NCBI GenBank assembly: GCA_964643325.1
Contig: CAZXSE010000022.1
Location: 1 to 14,889 of the forward strand
Length of the DNA stretch: 14,889 nucleotides
From: Fredricksoniimonas sp964643325
Lineage (GTDB): Bacteria; Omnitrophota; Gorgyraeia; Zapsychrales; Fredricksoniimonadaceae
Reading direction: 5' to 3'
The notes beneath the pieces were generated by a model, which was not told the DNA's origin, ran no database searches, and was given only the letters and a program-made list of their open reading frames with translations. Every line of letters begins with the position of its first letter. The stretch's first letter is position 1. Positions 6,107 to 13,281 of the stretch are shown in pieces. The translations under genes and the position numbers were made by a program.

Positions 6107-6961
6107 ATGTCAAAAGCGGTCCTTCTTCTTTCATGCGCGGATCAAAAAGGTATTACGGCTGCTGTTACTGAGTTCGTGTTCAAGCGCGGCGGGAACATTA
6201 CCGACGCGGCCCAGCACGCGGATGTTGAGGCGTCGGCGTTCTTCATGCGCATTGAGTGGGAGCTTGCGGGTTTTGCCGTGCCGCGGGAGCGTATTAGCGA
6301 TGAGTTCCGTCCTTTGGCAGAGAAGTTCGGGATGTCATGGGGACTGTTCTTTAATGACGATCCCGTTAAGGTTGCCGTTTTTGTATCGAAACAACTGCAT
6401 TGCCTTCATGATCTGTTATTCCGCGCGCGGGCAGGGCAGTTGCCACAGGCGAAGATCGAGCTTATTGTCAGCAATCATAAGGACGCGGAGCCGGTTGCAA
6501 GGCAATGGGGCGTTGAGTTCTTGCATACACCGGTCCTTGCCGAGGCAAAAGCTCAGGCGGAGAGCGTGCAGTTGGCAGCGCTTAAGGCCCGGGGCATCGG
6601 GCTTGTGGTGCTGGCCAGATATCATCAAGTCTTGAGCGGTGATTTTATCCGGCAGTATCCCAACCGCATCATCAATATCCATCATTCCTTCCTGCCGTCA
6701 TTTTCCGGGGCGAGCCCGTATGCCCAGGCGCATCAAAAAGGGGTCAAGATCATTGGCGCGACCAGTCATTATGTGATCGAGGCGCTGGATCAGGGGCCTA
6801 TCATTGAGCAGGATACGGCGCGTATCAGCCACCGGCATGCGGTCGCGGACCTTGTTGAGATCGGGCAGGACCTTGAACGGGTGGTCCTTTACAGGGCTTT
6901 ACGCTGGCATCTGGAACACAAGATCCTGGTTTTTGGCAATAAAACCGTTATTTTTGAATGA
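6107..6961 (+). CDS. purU: Formyltetrahydrofolate deformylase
   Basis: A 284-aa cytosolic enzyme that hydrolyses 10-formyltetrahydrofolate to formate and tetrahydrofolate. Start: GGAG at 6098-6101, 5 nt before ATG. Residues 1-80 form an ACT domain (LLLSCADQKGITAAVTEFV and GGNITDAAQH), which in the family senses amino acids. The rest is the formyltransferase fold. LVVLARYHQVLSGDFI and NIHHSFLPSFSGASPY contain Asn190 and His192, and Asp228 lies in EALDQGPII. The Asn-x-His...Asp spacing (2 and 38 residues) equals that of the catalytic triad in glycinamide ribonucleotide transformylase. Length is normal for PurU. In an anaerobe it can balance the folate one-carbon pool or supply formate. Neighbours give no operon partner: a stem-loop lies before it and a new promoter follows. 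Confidence 0.93.
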   Translation: MSKAVLLLSCADQKGITAAVTEFVFKRGGNITDAAQHADVEASAFFMRIEWELAGFAVPRERISDEFRPLAEKFGMSWGLFFNDDPVKVAVFVSKQLHCLHDLLFRARAGQLPQAKIELIVSNHKDAEPVARQWGVEFLHTPVLAEAKAQAESVQLAALKARGIGLVVLARYHQVLSGDFIRQYPNRIINIHHSFLPSFSGASPYAQAHQKGVKIIGATSHYVIEALDQGPIIEQDTARISHRHAVADLVEIGQDLERVVLYRALRWHLEHKILVFGNKTVIFE

Positions 6962-7008
6962 CGCCGAAGGGGGTATTTTTCTCGAAAAATCTGGACATAT
7001 AGGGAAAA

Positions 7009-7046
7009 AAGTGTATTATTGTTGAAACCTTCGGTTGAATACACTT
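7009..7046 (+). repeat. 9-bp inverted repeat overlapping the nifJ promoter
   Basis: AAGTGTATT (7009-7017) and AATACACTT (7038-7046) are exact reverse complements. Between them AACC-TTC-GGTT can form a small inner stem. The repeat straddles the -35 box and reaches the -10 box, a position expected for an operator. It does not match the redox regulator Rex consensus known to me. It could also act as a weak terminator after purU, but no T-run directly follows. Confidence 0.5.
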
Positions 7047-7051
7047 ATATT
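7022..7051 (+). promoter_or_regulatory. Sigma70-type promoter for nifJ
   Basis: -35 TTGAAA (7022-7027) and -10 TATATT (7046-7051) are 18 bp apart. Transcription would start near 7058 and give a leader of about 150 nt before nifJ. It is embedded in a 9-bp inverted repeat that may be a regulator site. Confidence 0.55.
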
Positions 7052-7104
7052 CCTTTAATATATGTCAGTCACGTGTCACGAAGTAAAAGTTGCAAAGACC
7101 ATTA

Positions 7105-7162
7105 CGGCCCTCAAGGCCGATGCCTGTTAGGGATATCATGCCCCGCGCTTAGTCGCGGGGCA
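7105..7162 (+). other. Two stem-loops in the nifJ leader
   Basis: CGGCC (7105-7109) pairs with GGCCG (7115-7119). A 9-bp GC-rich stem, TGCCCCGCG (7139-7147), pairs with CGCGGGGCA (7154-7162). No T-run follows the second stem. They sit between the promoter and the ribosome site, so they may affect RNA stability or hold a regulatory element. No known riboswitch consensus was recognised. Confidence 0.5.
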
Positions 7163-7207
7163 ATGTGTTTATAGGACAATACAATACATAAAGAAAGAGG
7201 AATGATC

Positions 7208-10200
7208 ATGGCACGCAAGATCTACACATTAGACGGTAACGAGGCTACATCATACGTCGCGTATCGCGTTAGCGATGTTCTGGCGATCTATCCGATCACG
7301 CCTTCATCCAATATGGGTGAGTTTTCCGATGAATGGGCGGCTCAGGGGCTGAAAAATATCTGGGGGATGGTCCCTGCGATCCAGGAAATGCAGTCTGAGG
7401 GCGGCGCAGCGGGTGCTGTGCATGGCGCGCTTCAGGCGGGCGCCATGACCACGACCTTTACAGCGTCGCAGGGGCTTCTTTTGAAGATCCCTAATATGTA
7501 CAAGATCGCGGGTGAACTGACACCGACCGTGTTCCATGTTTCCGCCCGTTCGCTCGCGGCGCAGGCATTGTCGATCTTTGGCGACCATTCGGATGTGATG
7601 GCGGCCCGTCAGACGGGTTTCGCCATGCTCGCGTCTGCCAGCGTCCAGGAGTGCATGGACATGGCGCTTGTTTCTTACGCATCCACACTTGAAAGCCGCG
7701 TGCCGTTCCTGCATTTCTTCGACGGGTTCAGGACATCCCATGAGGTTGTCAAGATCGAGCTTCTGGATGAGGCGGACATCAAGGCTATGATCGATGATGA
7801 TCTGGTCATTGCGCATCGCAACAGAGCTCTTACTCCTGACAAGCCGGTCATGCGCGGCACGGCCCAAAATCCGGACGTTTATTTCCAGGGCCGCGAAACG
7901 GTCAATCCTTTTTATACCAAATGTCCGGATATTGTTCAGGGCGCGATGGACAAGCTCGCGAAGCTCGTCGGGCGTCAGTACAGGTTGTTTGAGTATCATG
8001 GCCCCGCCGATGCTGAGCGTGTGGTTATTTTAATGGGTTCCGGTTGCGAGACGGCGCAGATCACGGCTGAACATCTTGCGGCACAGGGTGAGAAGGTGGG
8101 CGTTCTTAAAGTTCGCCTGTACCGTCCATTCTCGGTAAAGCATTTTATTGCGGCGCTGCCAAAGTCGGTAAAGACCCTGGCAGTTCTTGACCGTACCAAG
8201 GAACCCGGTTGCGCAGGCGAGCCCTTGTATCAGGATATCGTCAACGCGCTTTTTGAGGCCCAGCAGGAAGGTGTGCTTAAAACAGTCCCGAAGGTTATCG
8301 GCGGGCGTTATGGGCTTTCATCCAAGGAATTCACGCCGGCCATGGCCAAGGCGGTCTTTGATGAAATGAAGAAGCCGGCGTCAAAGAACCATTTTACCGT
8401 CGGCATCATCGATGACGTGTCGCACACCAGCCTTGATGTGGATGACGGATTCATCATCGAGGATCCCAAGAGCGTGTGCTGCCTGTTCTACGGGCTTGGT
8501 GCGGACGGTACGGTTGGCGCGAACAAGGCAACCATTAAGATCATTGCCGAGAATACCTCCAACTGCGGCCAGGGTTATTTTGTGTACGATTCCAAGAAAT
8601 CCGGCTCTATGACCGTGTCGCATTTGCGTTTCGGGCCGAACTGCATCCGGGCGCCGTATCTGGTCACCCGTGCGAACTTTATCGCCTGCCATCAGGGGAT
8701 ATTCCTGGAGAGATACGACATGTTGCAGGCGGCCGCGGAAGGCGCGACTTTTCTGTTGAACACGACGGCTCCGGCGGACAAGGCGTGGGATTCATTGCCC
8801 AGGCCTATTCAGCAACAGGTCATCAGCAAGAAGCTGAAGTTTTATGTCATTGATGCTTATGCGGTGGCAGGCAAGACCGGCATGGGCGGGCGCATCAACA
8901 CCATCATGCAAACATGTTTCTTCGCGATCTCCGGCGTTCTGCCGCGCGAGGAAGCGATCGCGCAGATCAAGAAGTCCATCCAGAAGGCCTATGGCAAGAA
9001 GGGTGAGAATGTTGTTCAGCAGAACTTCAAGGCCGTCGATGAGACGCTGGCGAACCTGCATGAGGTCAAGGTCCCGGCGGGCGTGACCAGCAAGGTTGAA
9101 TTAAAAGCGCCTTTGGCCGGAGTTCTTCCCGAGTTCGTGAAGAATGTCACGGCCGAGATCTCGGCGGGCAGGGGCGATAAGCTGCCTGTAAGCCGGATGC
9201 CGGCCGACGGGACGTTCCCGACAGGGACGACCCAGTATGAAAAGCGCTGCATCGCGCTCGAGTGCCCTGAATGGGACCCCGAGACGTGCATCCAGTGCGG
9301 CAAGTGCGTGATGGTATGCCCGCACGCGGTCATCCGCAGCAAGGTGATCGCCGAGGCAGACCTTAAAGGCGCTGACGCGTCGTTCGTGACCGCGCCCGCC
9401 AAGGACAAGGAATTCGCGGGCATGAAGTTCCGCATCCAGATAGCGGCCGAAGATTGCACGGGTTGCGGCGTTTGCGTGACCGCGTGCCCGGCCAAGAGCA
9501 AGAAGGATCCGGCGAAAAAGGCGATCAACATGACCACGATCGCGCCCATCCGCGATCGCGAGGCGAAGAACTGGGAGTTCTTCTTTAATCTGCCGAATGT
9601 TGACCGTTCCAAGATCAAGCAGGGCACGGTGCGCGGCGCGCAATTCCTGCAGCCGCTGTTTGAATTCTCCGGCGCCTGCGCGGGCTGCGGGGAAACGCCT
9701 TACATTAAGATCGTGACCCAGCTCTTCGGCGATCGCGCTATTATCGCGAACGCGACGGGCTGCACCTCGATCTACGGCGGCAACCTTCCGACAACACCGT
9801 ATACGAAGAATTGCGACGGCCGCGGGCCGGCATGGTCCAATTCATTGTTCGAGGACAATGCCGAGTTCGGCCTGGGCTTCCGTTTGTCGATCGACAAAAA
9901 GGCCGAACACGCGGCTGACCTGTTGAAGAAGCTCGAGGGCGCCGTCGGGGCCGACCTGACCGGGGCCATCATCACGGCAAAACAGGTTGATGAGGCGGAA
10001 ATATTCGAACAGCGCAAGCGCGTTGAGATCCTCAAGAAGAAACTTGTTGGCAATTCATCGCTCGAGGCAAAGCATCTTCTGTCATTGGCTGATTATCTGG
10101 TCAAGAAGAGCGTCTGGATCTTTGGCGGCGATGGTTGGGCGTATGACATCGGCTTTGGCGGGCTTGACCATGTGCTCGCGCAAGGGCGTGATGTCAACGT

Positions 10201-10780
10201 GCTGGTCCTTGATACGGAAGTTTATTCCAACACCGGCGGGCAGGCGTCAAAGTCAACGCCCAGGGCTGCGGTCGCGAAGTTTGCGGCATCGGGCAAGTCG
10301 CTTCCCAAGAAAGACCTCGCGCGCATTATCATGACCTATGGCCATGTGTATGTGGCAACGGTCGCGGTCGGGGCTAAGGACGAGCATACGGTCAAGGCGT
10401 TCATGGAAGCCGAGAAGTATCCGGGCGCGTCGCTGATCATTGCGTATAGCCATTGCATCGCGCACGGTATTGCCATGGAAACAGGGCTTGCCCAGCAGAA
10501 GGCCGCGGTTGACACGGGCCATTGGCCGTTGTTCCGCTATAATCCGGAACTGATCAAGGAAGGCAAGAATCCGCTGATCATGGATTCCGCGGCGCCGAAG
10601 ATGCCTTTCAGGGATTACGCTTATGGCCAGACGCGTTTCAAGTCGCTGGTCAAGGGCAAGCCTGAGGAAGCCGAACGCCTGATGCAGCTGGCGCAACAGG
10701 ATATTGACCGCAAGACAGCGGCGTATCAGGCGCTGGCAGTCCAGGTCGCAGCGCAGGCAGCACCTAAAGATGCCGCATGA
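7208..10780 (+). CDS. nifJ: Pyruvate:ferredoxin (flavodoxin) oxidoreductase
   Basis: A 1190-aa single-chain enzyme catalysing oxidative decarboxylation of pyruvate with CoA to acetyl-CoA and CO2, passing electrons to ferredoxin. AGAGG at 7196-7200 favours the ATG at 7208 (7 nt spacing) over the one at 7202 (1 nt). Domains in order: the N-terminal thiamine pyrophosphate pyrimidine-binding domain (LDGNEATSYVAYR, YPITPSSNMGE), the transketolase C-terminal-like domain, the gamma domain (YGLGADGTVGANK), and a two-cluster ferredoxin domain with CIQCGKCVMVCP from Cys694 and CTGCGVCVTACP from Cys750. The last is the pyrophosphate-binding domain with GACAGCGE (Cys824, 827) for the proximal cluster, GDGWAYDIG (from Asp975 region) and VYSNTGGQ. 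All cluster cysteines expected are present and the length is normal, so it appears functional. The acetyl-CoA synthetase follows, forming a pyruvate-to-acetate pathway. Confidence 0.96.
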   Translation: MARKIYTLDGNEATSYVAYRVSDVLAIYPITPSSNMGEFSDEWAAQGLKNIWGMVPAIQEMQSEGGAAGAVHGALQAGAMTTTFTASQGLLLKIPNMYKIAGELTPTVFHVSARSLAAQALSIFGDHSDVMAARQTGFAMLASASVQECMDMALVSYASTLESRVPFLHFFDGFRTSHEVVKIELLDEADIKAMIDDDLVIAHRNRALTPDKPVMRGTAQNPDVYFQGRETVNPFYTKCPDIVQGAMDKLAKLVGRQYRLFEYHGPADAERVVILMGSGCETAQITAEHLAAQGEKVGVLKVRLYRPFSVKHFIAALPKSVKTLAVLDRTKEPGCAGEPLYQDIVNALFEAQQEGVLKTVPKVIGGRYGLSSKEFTPAMAKAVFDEMKKPASKNHFTVGIIDDVSHTSLDVDDGFIIEDPKSVCCLFYGLGADGTVGANKATIKIIAENTSNCGQGYFVYDSKKSGSMTVSHLRFGPNCIRAPYLVTRANFIACHQGIFLERYDMLQAAAEGATFLLNTTAPADKAWDSLPRPIQQQVISKKLKFYVIDAYAVAGKTGMGGRINTIMQTCFFAISGVLPREEAIAQIKKSIQKAYGKKGENVVQQNFKAVDETLANLHEVKVPAGVTSKVELKAPLAGVLPEFVKNVTAEISAGRGDKLPVSRMPADGTFPTGTTQYEKRCIALECPEWDPETCIQCGKCVMVCPHAVIRSKVIAEADLKGADASFVTAPAKDKEFAGMKFRIQIAAEDCTGCGVCVTACPAKSKKDPAKKAINMTTIAPIRDREAKNWEFFFNLPNVDRSKIKQGTVRGAQFLQPLFEFSGACAGCGETPYIKIVTQLFGDRAIIANATGCTSIYGGNLPTTPYTKNCDGRGPAWSNSLFEDNAEFGLGFRLSIDKKAEHAADLLKKLEGAVGADLTGAIITAKQVDEAEIFEQRKRVEILKKKLVGNSSLEAKHLLSLADYLVKKSVWIFGGDGWAYDIGFGGLDHVLAQGRDVNVLVLDTEVYSNTGGQASKSTPRAAVAKFAASGKSLPKKDLARIIMTYGHVYVATVAVGAKDEHTVKAFMEAEKYPGASLIIAYSHCIAHGIAMETGLAQQKAAVDTGHWPLFRYNPELIKEGKNPLIMDSAAPKMPFRDYAYGQTRFKSLVKGKPEEAERLMQLAQQDIDRKTAAYQALAVQVAAQAAPKDAA

Positions 10781-10792
10781 TATAAGAAGCCG

Positions 10793-10826
10793 CCGGCAAA
10801 GAGAGAGACTCTTGTGCCGGTGCTTT
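10793..10826 (+). terminator. Stem-loop between nifJ and the acetyl-CoA synthetase gene
   Basis: CCGGCAAAGAG (10793-10803) pairs with CTCTTGTGCCGG (10809-10820) with one bulge and an AGAGA loop. TGCTTTTGG follows, giving a weak T-run. It could lower read-through from nifJ or protect the nifJ 3' end. The alternative GTG start at 10814 of the next gene lies inside this stem, which argues against its use. Confidence 0.45.
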
Positions 10827-10852
10827 TGGATAAAATAACAGGAAGGTCTTTT

Positions 10853-12946
10853 ATGCCGCCCGAGAGTTCGCCTGATATCAAGGTCAAGGTGCAGAACCTG
10901 AAAAAAGTATTCAATCCCAAGAGTGTGGCCATTGTCGGCGCGTCTTCGGAGCCCGGCAAGGTCGGGTATCAGGTCCTCAACAATGTCATCAAGAACAACT
11001 TCAAAGGCAAGATCTATCCGATCAATAAGAAGGCAACGGAGATCCTCGGGGTCCCGTGTTTCCCGACGCTGACGGATTGCCCGACCGATATTGACTTCGC
11101 GGTCATCGCGGTCCCCGCGCCTATGGTCGAGGCGGTCTTGAAAGAGTGTGTCACCAAGAACGTCAAGGGCGTGGTCATTATCACATCCGGCTTCTCGGAG
11201 ATCGGCAAGAAAAAGGAAGAGCAGGCGCTCAAGGATATCGCGGATCAACACGATATCGCGCTTCTTGGCCCGAACACATTCGGATTTGTTTATACACCGT
11301 CGAACCTGAACGCAAGCTTTGGCCCGCAGAATGTGACGCCGGGCAAGATCGCGTTCATCTCCCAGAGCGGCGCGTTGGGAATATCGCTCATGGGTTGGAC
11401 CATGATGGAGAAGATCGGCCTTGCCTCCGTCGTCAGCCTTGGCAACAAAGCGGATATTGGCGAGAAGGAACTGATCGAGTATTTTAATGACGATCCGGAT
11501 GTGAGCGTTATCCTGATCTATATGGAAGGCATCAAGGATGGCCGGCAATTCATGACGACAAAGATCAAGAAACCTGTCGTGATGCTCAAGTCCGGCACAT
11601 CCAGCCGCGGAGCGCAGGCGGCCGCGTCGCATACAGGGTCTCTGTCAGGGTCGGATAAGATCTATACGGCGGCGTTCAATCAGCTCGGCATTATGCGCGC
11701 ACGCACCTTCACGCAGGCGTTCGCGACAGCATGCACCTTGTCACTGCCGGAACCCAAGGGTGAGGATGCGCTCATCATCACCAACGGCGGCGGTATCGGC
11801 GTGAGCGCGACCGATGAATGCGAGAATGTCGGTGTAAAGCTTCTTGACGATCATGCATGGCTTGAAGAGAAGTTCCGTCCGACCATGCCGGCGTTCGGCT
11901 CGACCAAGAATCCGATCGATGTGACCGGCGGCGGCGGGCGTGAGGGGTATCAGAAGGCGGTCAGGGTTGCGCTGACCGAGGAGCGGGTTCACGCGGTCAT
12001 CGTGCTTTATTGTGAGACAGCGGTACTTGACCCGGTCGAGGTTGCGAAAGCTGTTATTGATGAATACAACGCGGTCAAACGCAATAAACCGCTCATGGTG
12101 ACCATGGTCGGTGGCGACCGTTCGCGCCAGGCGATACAGATCCTTAACGAGAACCAGATCCCGGCGATGACGGAAGTGCGCGAATCGATCGCGGGGCTCA
12201 AGGCGCTTTATGCCTGGAAAGAAATATCGAATCGCCCGAAAGAAAAAGCAAAGACGCCCGAGATCCCGGCAAAAGCGCTGGCGGTCATTGAGCGCGTGAG
12301 GCAGGAAGGCCGGACATTCCTTCTGGAGCATGAGTCGCGCGAGGCGCTGGAAGCGTGCGGCGTGCCCATGCCCAAATGGGGCTTTGCAACGACGGCTGAT
12401 GAGGCGGTCAAGGAAGCGGATAAGCAGCAGATGTATCCTGTGGCCATGAAGATCGCCTCCGTTGATATCATCCACAAGTCGGATGTCGGCGGTGTTATCC
12501 TTAATATCAAGAACGCGGATGAGATGCGCGCGGCGTTCGAGAAGATGATGACGACCGTTCGCAAGAATGCGCCGGAGGCGAAATTGCTGGGCGTGAACCT
12601 TTGCCAGATGGTCGATGGATTGCAGTGCATTGTCGGCATGAACAAGGATCCGCAGTTCGGGCCCGCGGTCATGTTCGGGCTTGGCGGGATCTTTGTTGAG
12701 GTCTTGAAAGATGTGTCGTTCCGCATCGTGCCCTTTAGCGAGGGCGAGGCCCAGCGGCTGGTGGGCGAGATCAAGGCCAAGAAGCTGCTCGACGGGTATC
12801 GCGGTCAGGGCGCGCACAAAGAGTCGATCATCAAGACCCTGATGGCTATCCAGAAGATCGCGGAGCATGTGAAAGAAGTCGATATCAATCCGCTTATTAC
12901 GAACAAGGACGGCTCGTTCGCGGTTGATGCGAGGATCATAATTTAA
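10853..12946 (+). CDS. acd: Acetate-CoA ligase (ADP-forming), fused alpha and beta subunits
   Basis: A 697-aa enzyme converting acetyl-CoA, ADP and phosphate to acetate, CoA and ATP. Start: GGAAGG at 10841-10846, 6 nt before ATG 10853. Residues 13-130 are a CoA-binding Rossmann domain (FNPKSVAIVGASSEPGKVGY). A succinyl-CoA ligase-like domain follows, with FISQSGALG. It carries Glu225 in YMEGIKDGR and His260 in AASHTGSLSG, the histidine phosphorylated in the family. The C-terminal ATP-grasp region has AMKIASVDIIHKSDVGGV with His541, matching the second transferred-phosphate His of the beta subunit, and EVDINPLIT near the end. The alpha-then-beta fusion has the usual length. The 72-nt gap from nifJ, with a stem-loop, suggests one operon with partial attenuation. 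It provides substrate-level ATP from the nifJ product. Related acyl-CoA substrates cannot be excluded. Confidence 0.92.
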   Translation: MPPESSPDIKVKVQNLKKVFNPKSVAIVGASSEPGKVGYQVLNNVIKNNFKGKIYPINKKATEILGVPCFPTLTDCPTDIDFAVIAVPAPMVEAVLKECVTKNVKGVVIITSGFSEIGKKKEEQALKDIADQHDIALLGPNTFGFVYTPSNLNASFGPQNVTPGKIAFISQSGALGISLMGWTMMEKIGLASVVSLGNKADIGEKELIEYFNDDPDVSVILIYMEGIKDGRQFMTTKIKKPVVMLKSGTSSRGAQAAASHTGSLSGSDKIYTAAFNQLGIMRARTFTQAFATACTLSLPEPKGEDALIITNGGGIGVSATDECENVGVKLLDDHAWLEEKFRPTMPAFGSTKNPIDVTGGGGREGYQKAVRVALTEERVHAVIVLYCETAVLDPVEVAKAVIDEYNAVKRNKPLMVTMVGGDRSRQAIQILNENQIPAMTEVRESIAGLKALYAWKEISNRPKEKAKTPEIPAKALAVIERVRQEGRTFLLEHESREALEACGVPMPKWGFATTADEAVKEADKQQMYPVAMKIASVDIIHKSDVGGVILNIKNADEMRAAFEKMMTTVRKNAPEAKLLGVNLCQMVDGLQCIVGMNKDPQFGPAVMFGLGGIFVEVLKDVSFRIVPFSEGEAQRLVGEIKAKKLLDGYRGQGAHKESIIKTLMAIQKIAEHVKEVDINPLITNKDGSFAVDARIII

Positions 12947-12963
12947 GCGGAAACTCCTGCGCG

Positions 12964-12986
12964 TCGTCAAACTGATGGTTTGACGA
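12964..12986 (+). repeat. 9-bp hairpin after the synthetase gene
   Basis: TCGTCAAAC (12964-12972) and GTTTGACGA (12978-12986) are exact reverse complements with a TGATG loop. It begins 17 nt after the stop codon. No T-run follows, so it may stabilise the 3' end and not terminate on its own. Confidence 0.6.
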
Positions 12987-12999
12987 TGCACGCAAGAGT

Positions 13000-13028
13000 C
13001 TCCAAAAAATTCGTAGAATTTTTTGGAG
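13000..13028 (+). repeat. Perfect 13-bp hairpin overlapping the tRNA 5' end
   Basis: CTCCAAAAAATTC (13000-13012) and GAATTTTTTGGAG (13016-13028) are exact reverse complements with a GTA loop. The 3' arm includes the first four bases of the tRNA (13025-13028). The six T's inside the arm could act as a U-tract for terminating the synthetase transcript. Confidence 0.7.
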
Positions 13029-13113
13029 AGGTGGCCGAGTGGTCGAAGGCGCACGCCTGGAAAGTGTGTGTACGCAGAAATGTGTACCGAGGGTTCGAAC
13101 CCCTCCCTCTCCG
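13025..13113 (+). tRNA. tRNA-Ser (anticodon GGA)
   Basis: An 89-nt class II tRNA. The acceptor stem GGAGAGG (13025-13031) pairs with CCTCTCC (13106-13112), with discriminator G at 13113. The D arm has GGCCGAGTGGTCGAAGG. The anticodon stem CACGC/GTGTG encloses CTGGAAA with GGA at 13059-13061, decoding UCC and UCU. A long variable arm, typical of serine tRNAs, precedes the T arm GAGGG-TTCGAAC-CCCTC. The 3' CCA is not encoded, since TTTTTC follows, so it is added after transcription. Confidence 0.95.
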
Positions 13114-13130
13114 TTTTTCTTCCATAACGC

Positions 13131-13165
13131 AAAAAACCTCCTTCCCGAATAGGAGGAGGTTTTTT
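13131..13165. terminator. Strong intrinsic terminator after tRNA-Ser
   Basis: AAAAAACCTCCT (13131-13142) and AGGAGGTTTTTT (13154-13165) form a perfect 12-bp stem with an 11-nt loop. A's on one side and T's on the other let it work on both strands. Confidence 0.88.
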
Positions 13166-13184
13166 GCTTCTTAGAGAAGAAAAA

Positions 13185-13216
13185 CGGACCCTGAAAAGGA
13201 TTCTTTTCAGGGTCCG
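13185..13216. repeat. Perfect 14-bp hairpin upstream of the serpin gene
   Basis: CGGACCCTGAAAAG (13185-13198) and CTTTTCAGGGTCCG (13203-13216) are exact reverse complements with a GATT loop. On the minus strand it is followed by TTTTTCTTC, so it would terminate a minus-strand transcript, although no gene is seen there. On the plus strand it precedes the recurring leader motif, as the hairpin at 619-647 does. Confidence 0.7.
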
Positions 13217-13228
13217 GTATTAGTTAAT

Positions 13229-13247
13229 GGAAGGTTTGGTTTCCGTT
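13229..13247 (+). repeat. Copy 2 of the recurring 19-nt leader motif
   Basis: GGAAGGTTTGGTTTCCGTT differs from the copy at 678-696 only at the seventh base (T for C). It is followed by G and a seven-T run (13249-13255), then the serpin ribosome site. Context matches copy 1: long hairpin, motif, T-run, then the gene. Confidence 0.6.
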
Positions 13248-13281
13248 GTTTTTTTGTCCGGCCAGAAAAGGAGCAGTGCTT

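Noticed and set aside
7082..7190. Riboswitch in the nifJ leader
   Set aside because: Two stems are present, but I could not match fluoride, ZTP, tetrahydrofolate or other class consensus bases. Kept only as unassigned structure.
10253..13132. Two long minus-strand open frames (459 and 463 codons) opposite the synthetase gene
   Set aside because: They lie antisense to a clear enzyme in one fixed register, give Arg/His-rich low-quality protein, and one runs through tRNA-Ser. They arise from the codon use of the sense gene.
12980..13174. 64-codon plus-strand frame spanning tRNA-Ser
   Set aside because: It overlaps the whole tRNA and its terminator, so it is a chance frame.
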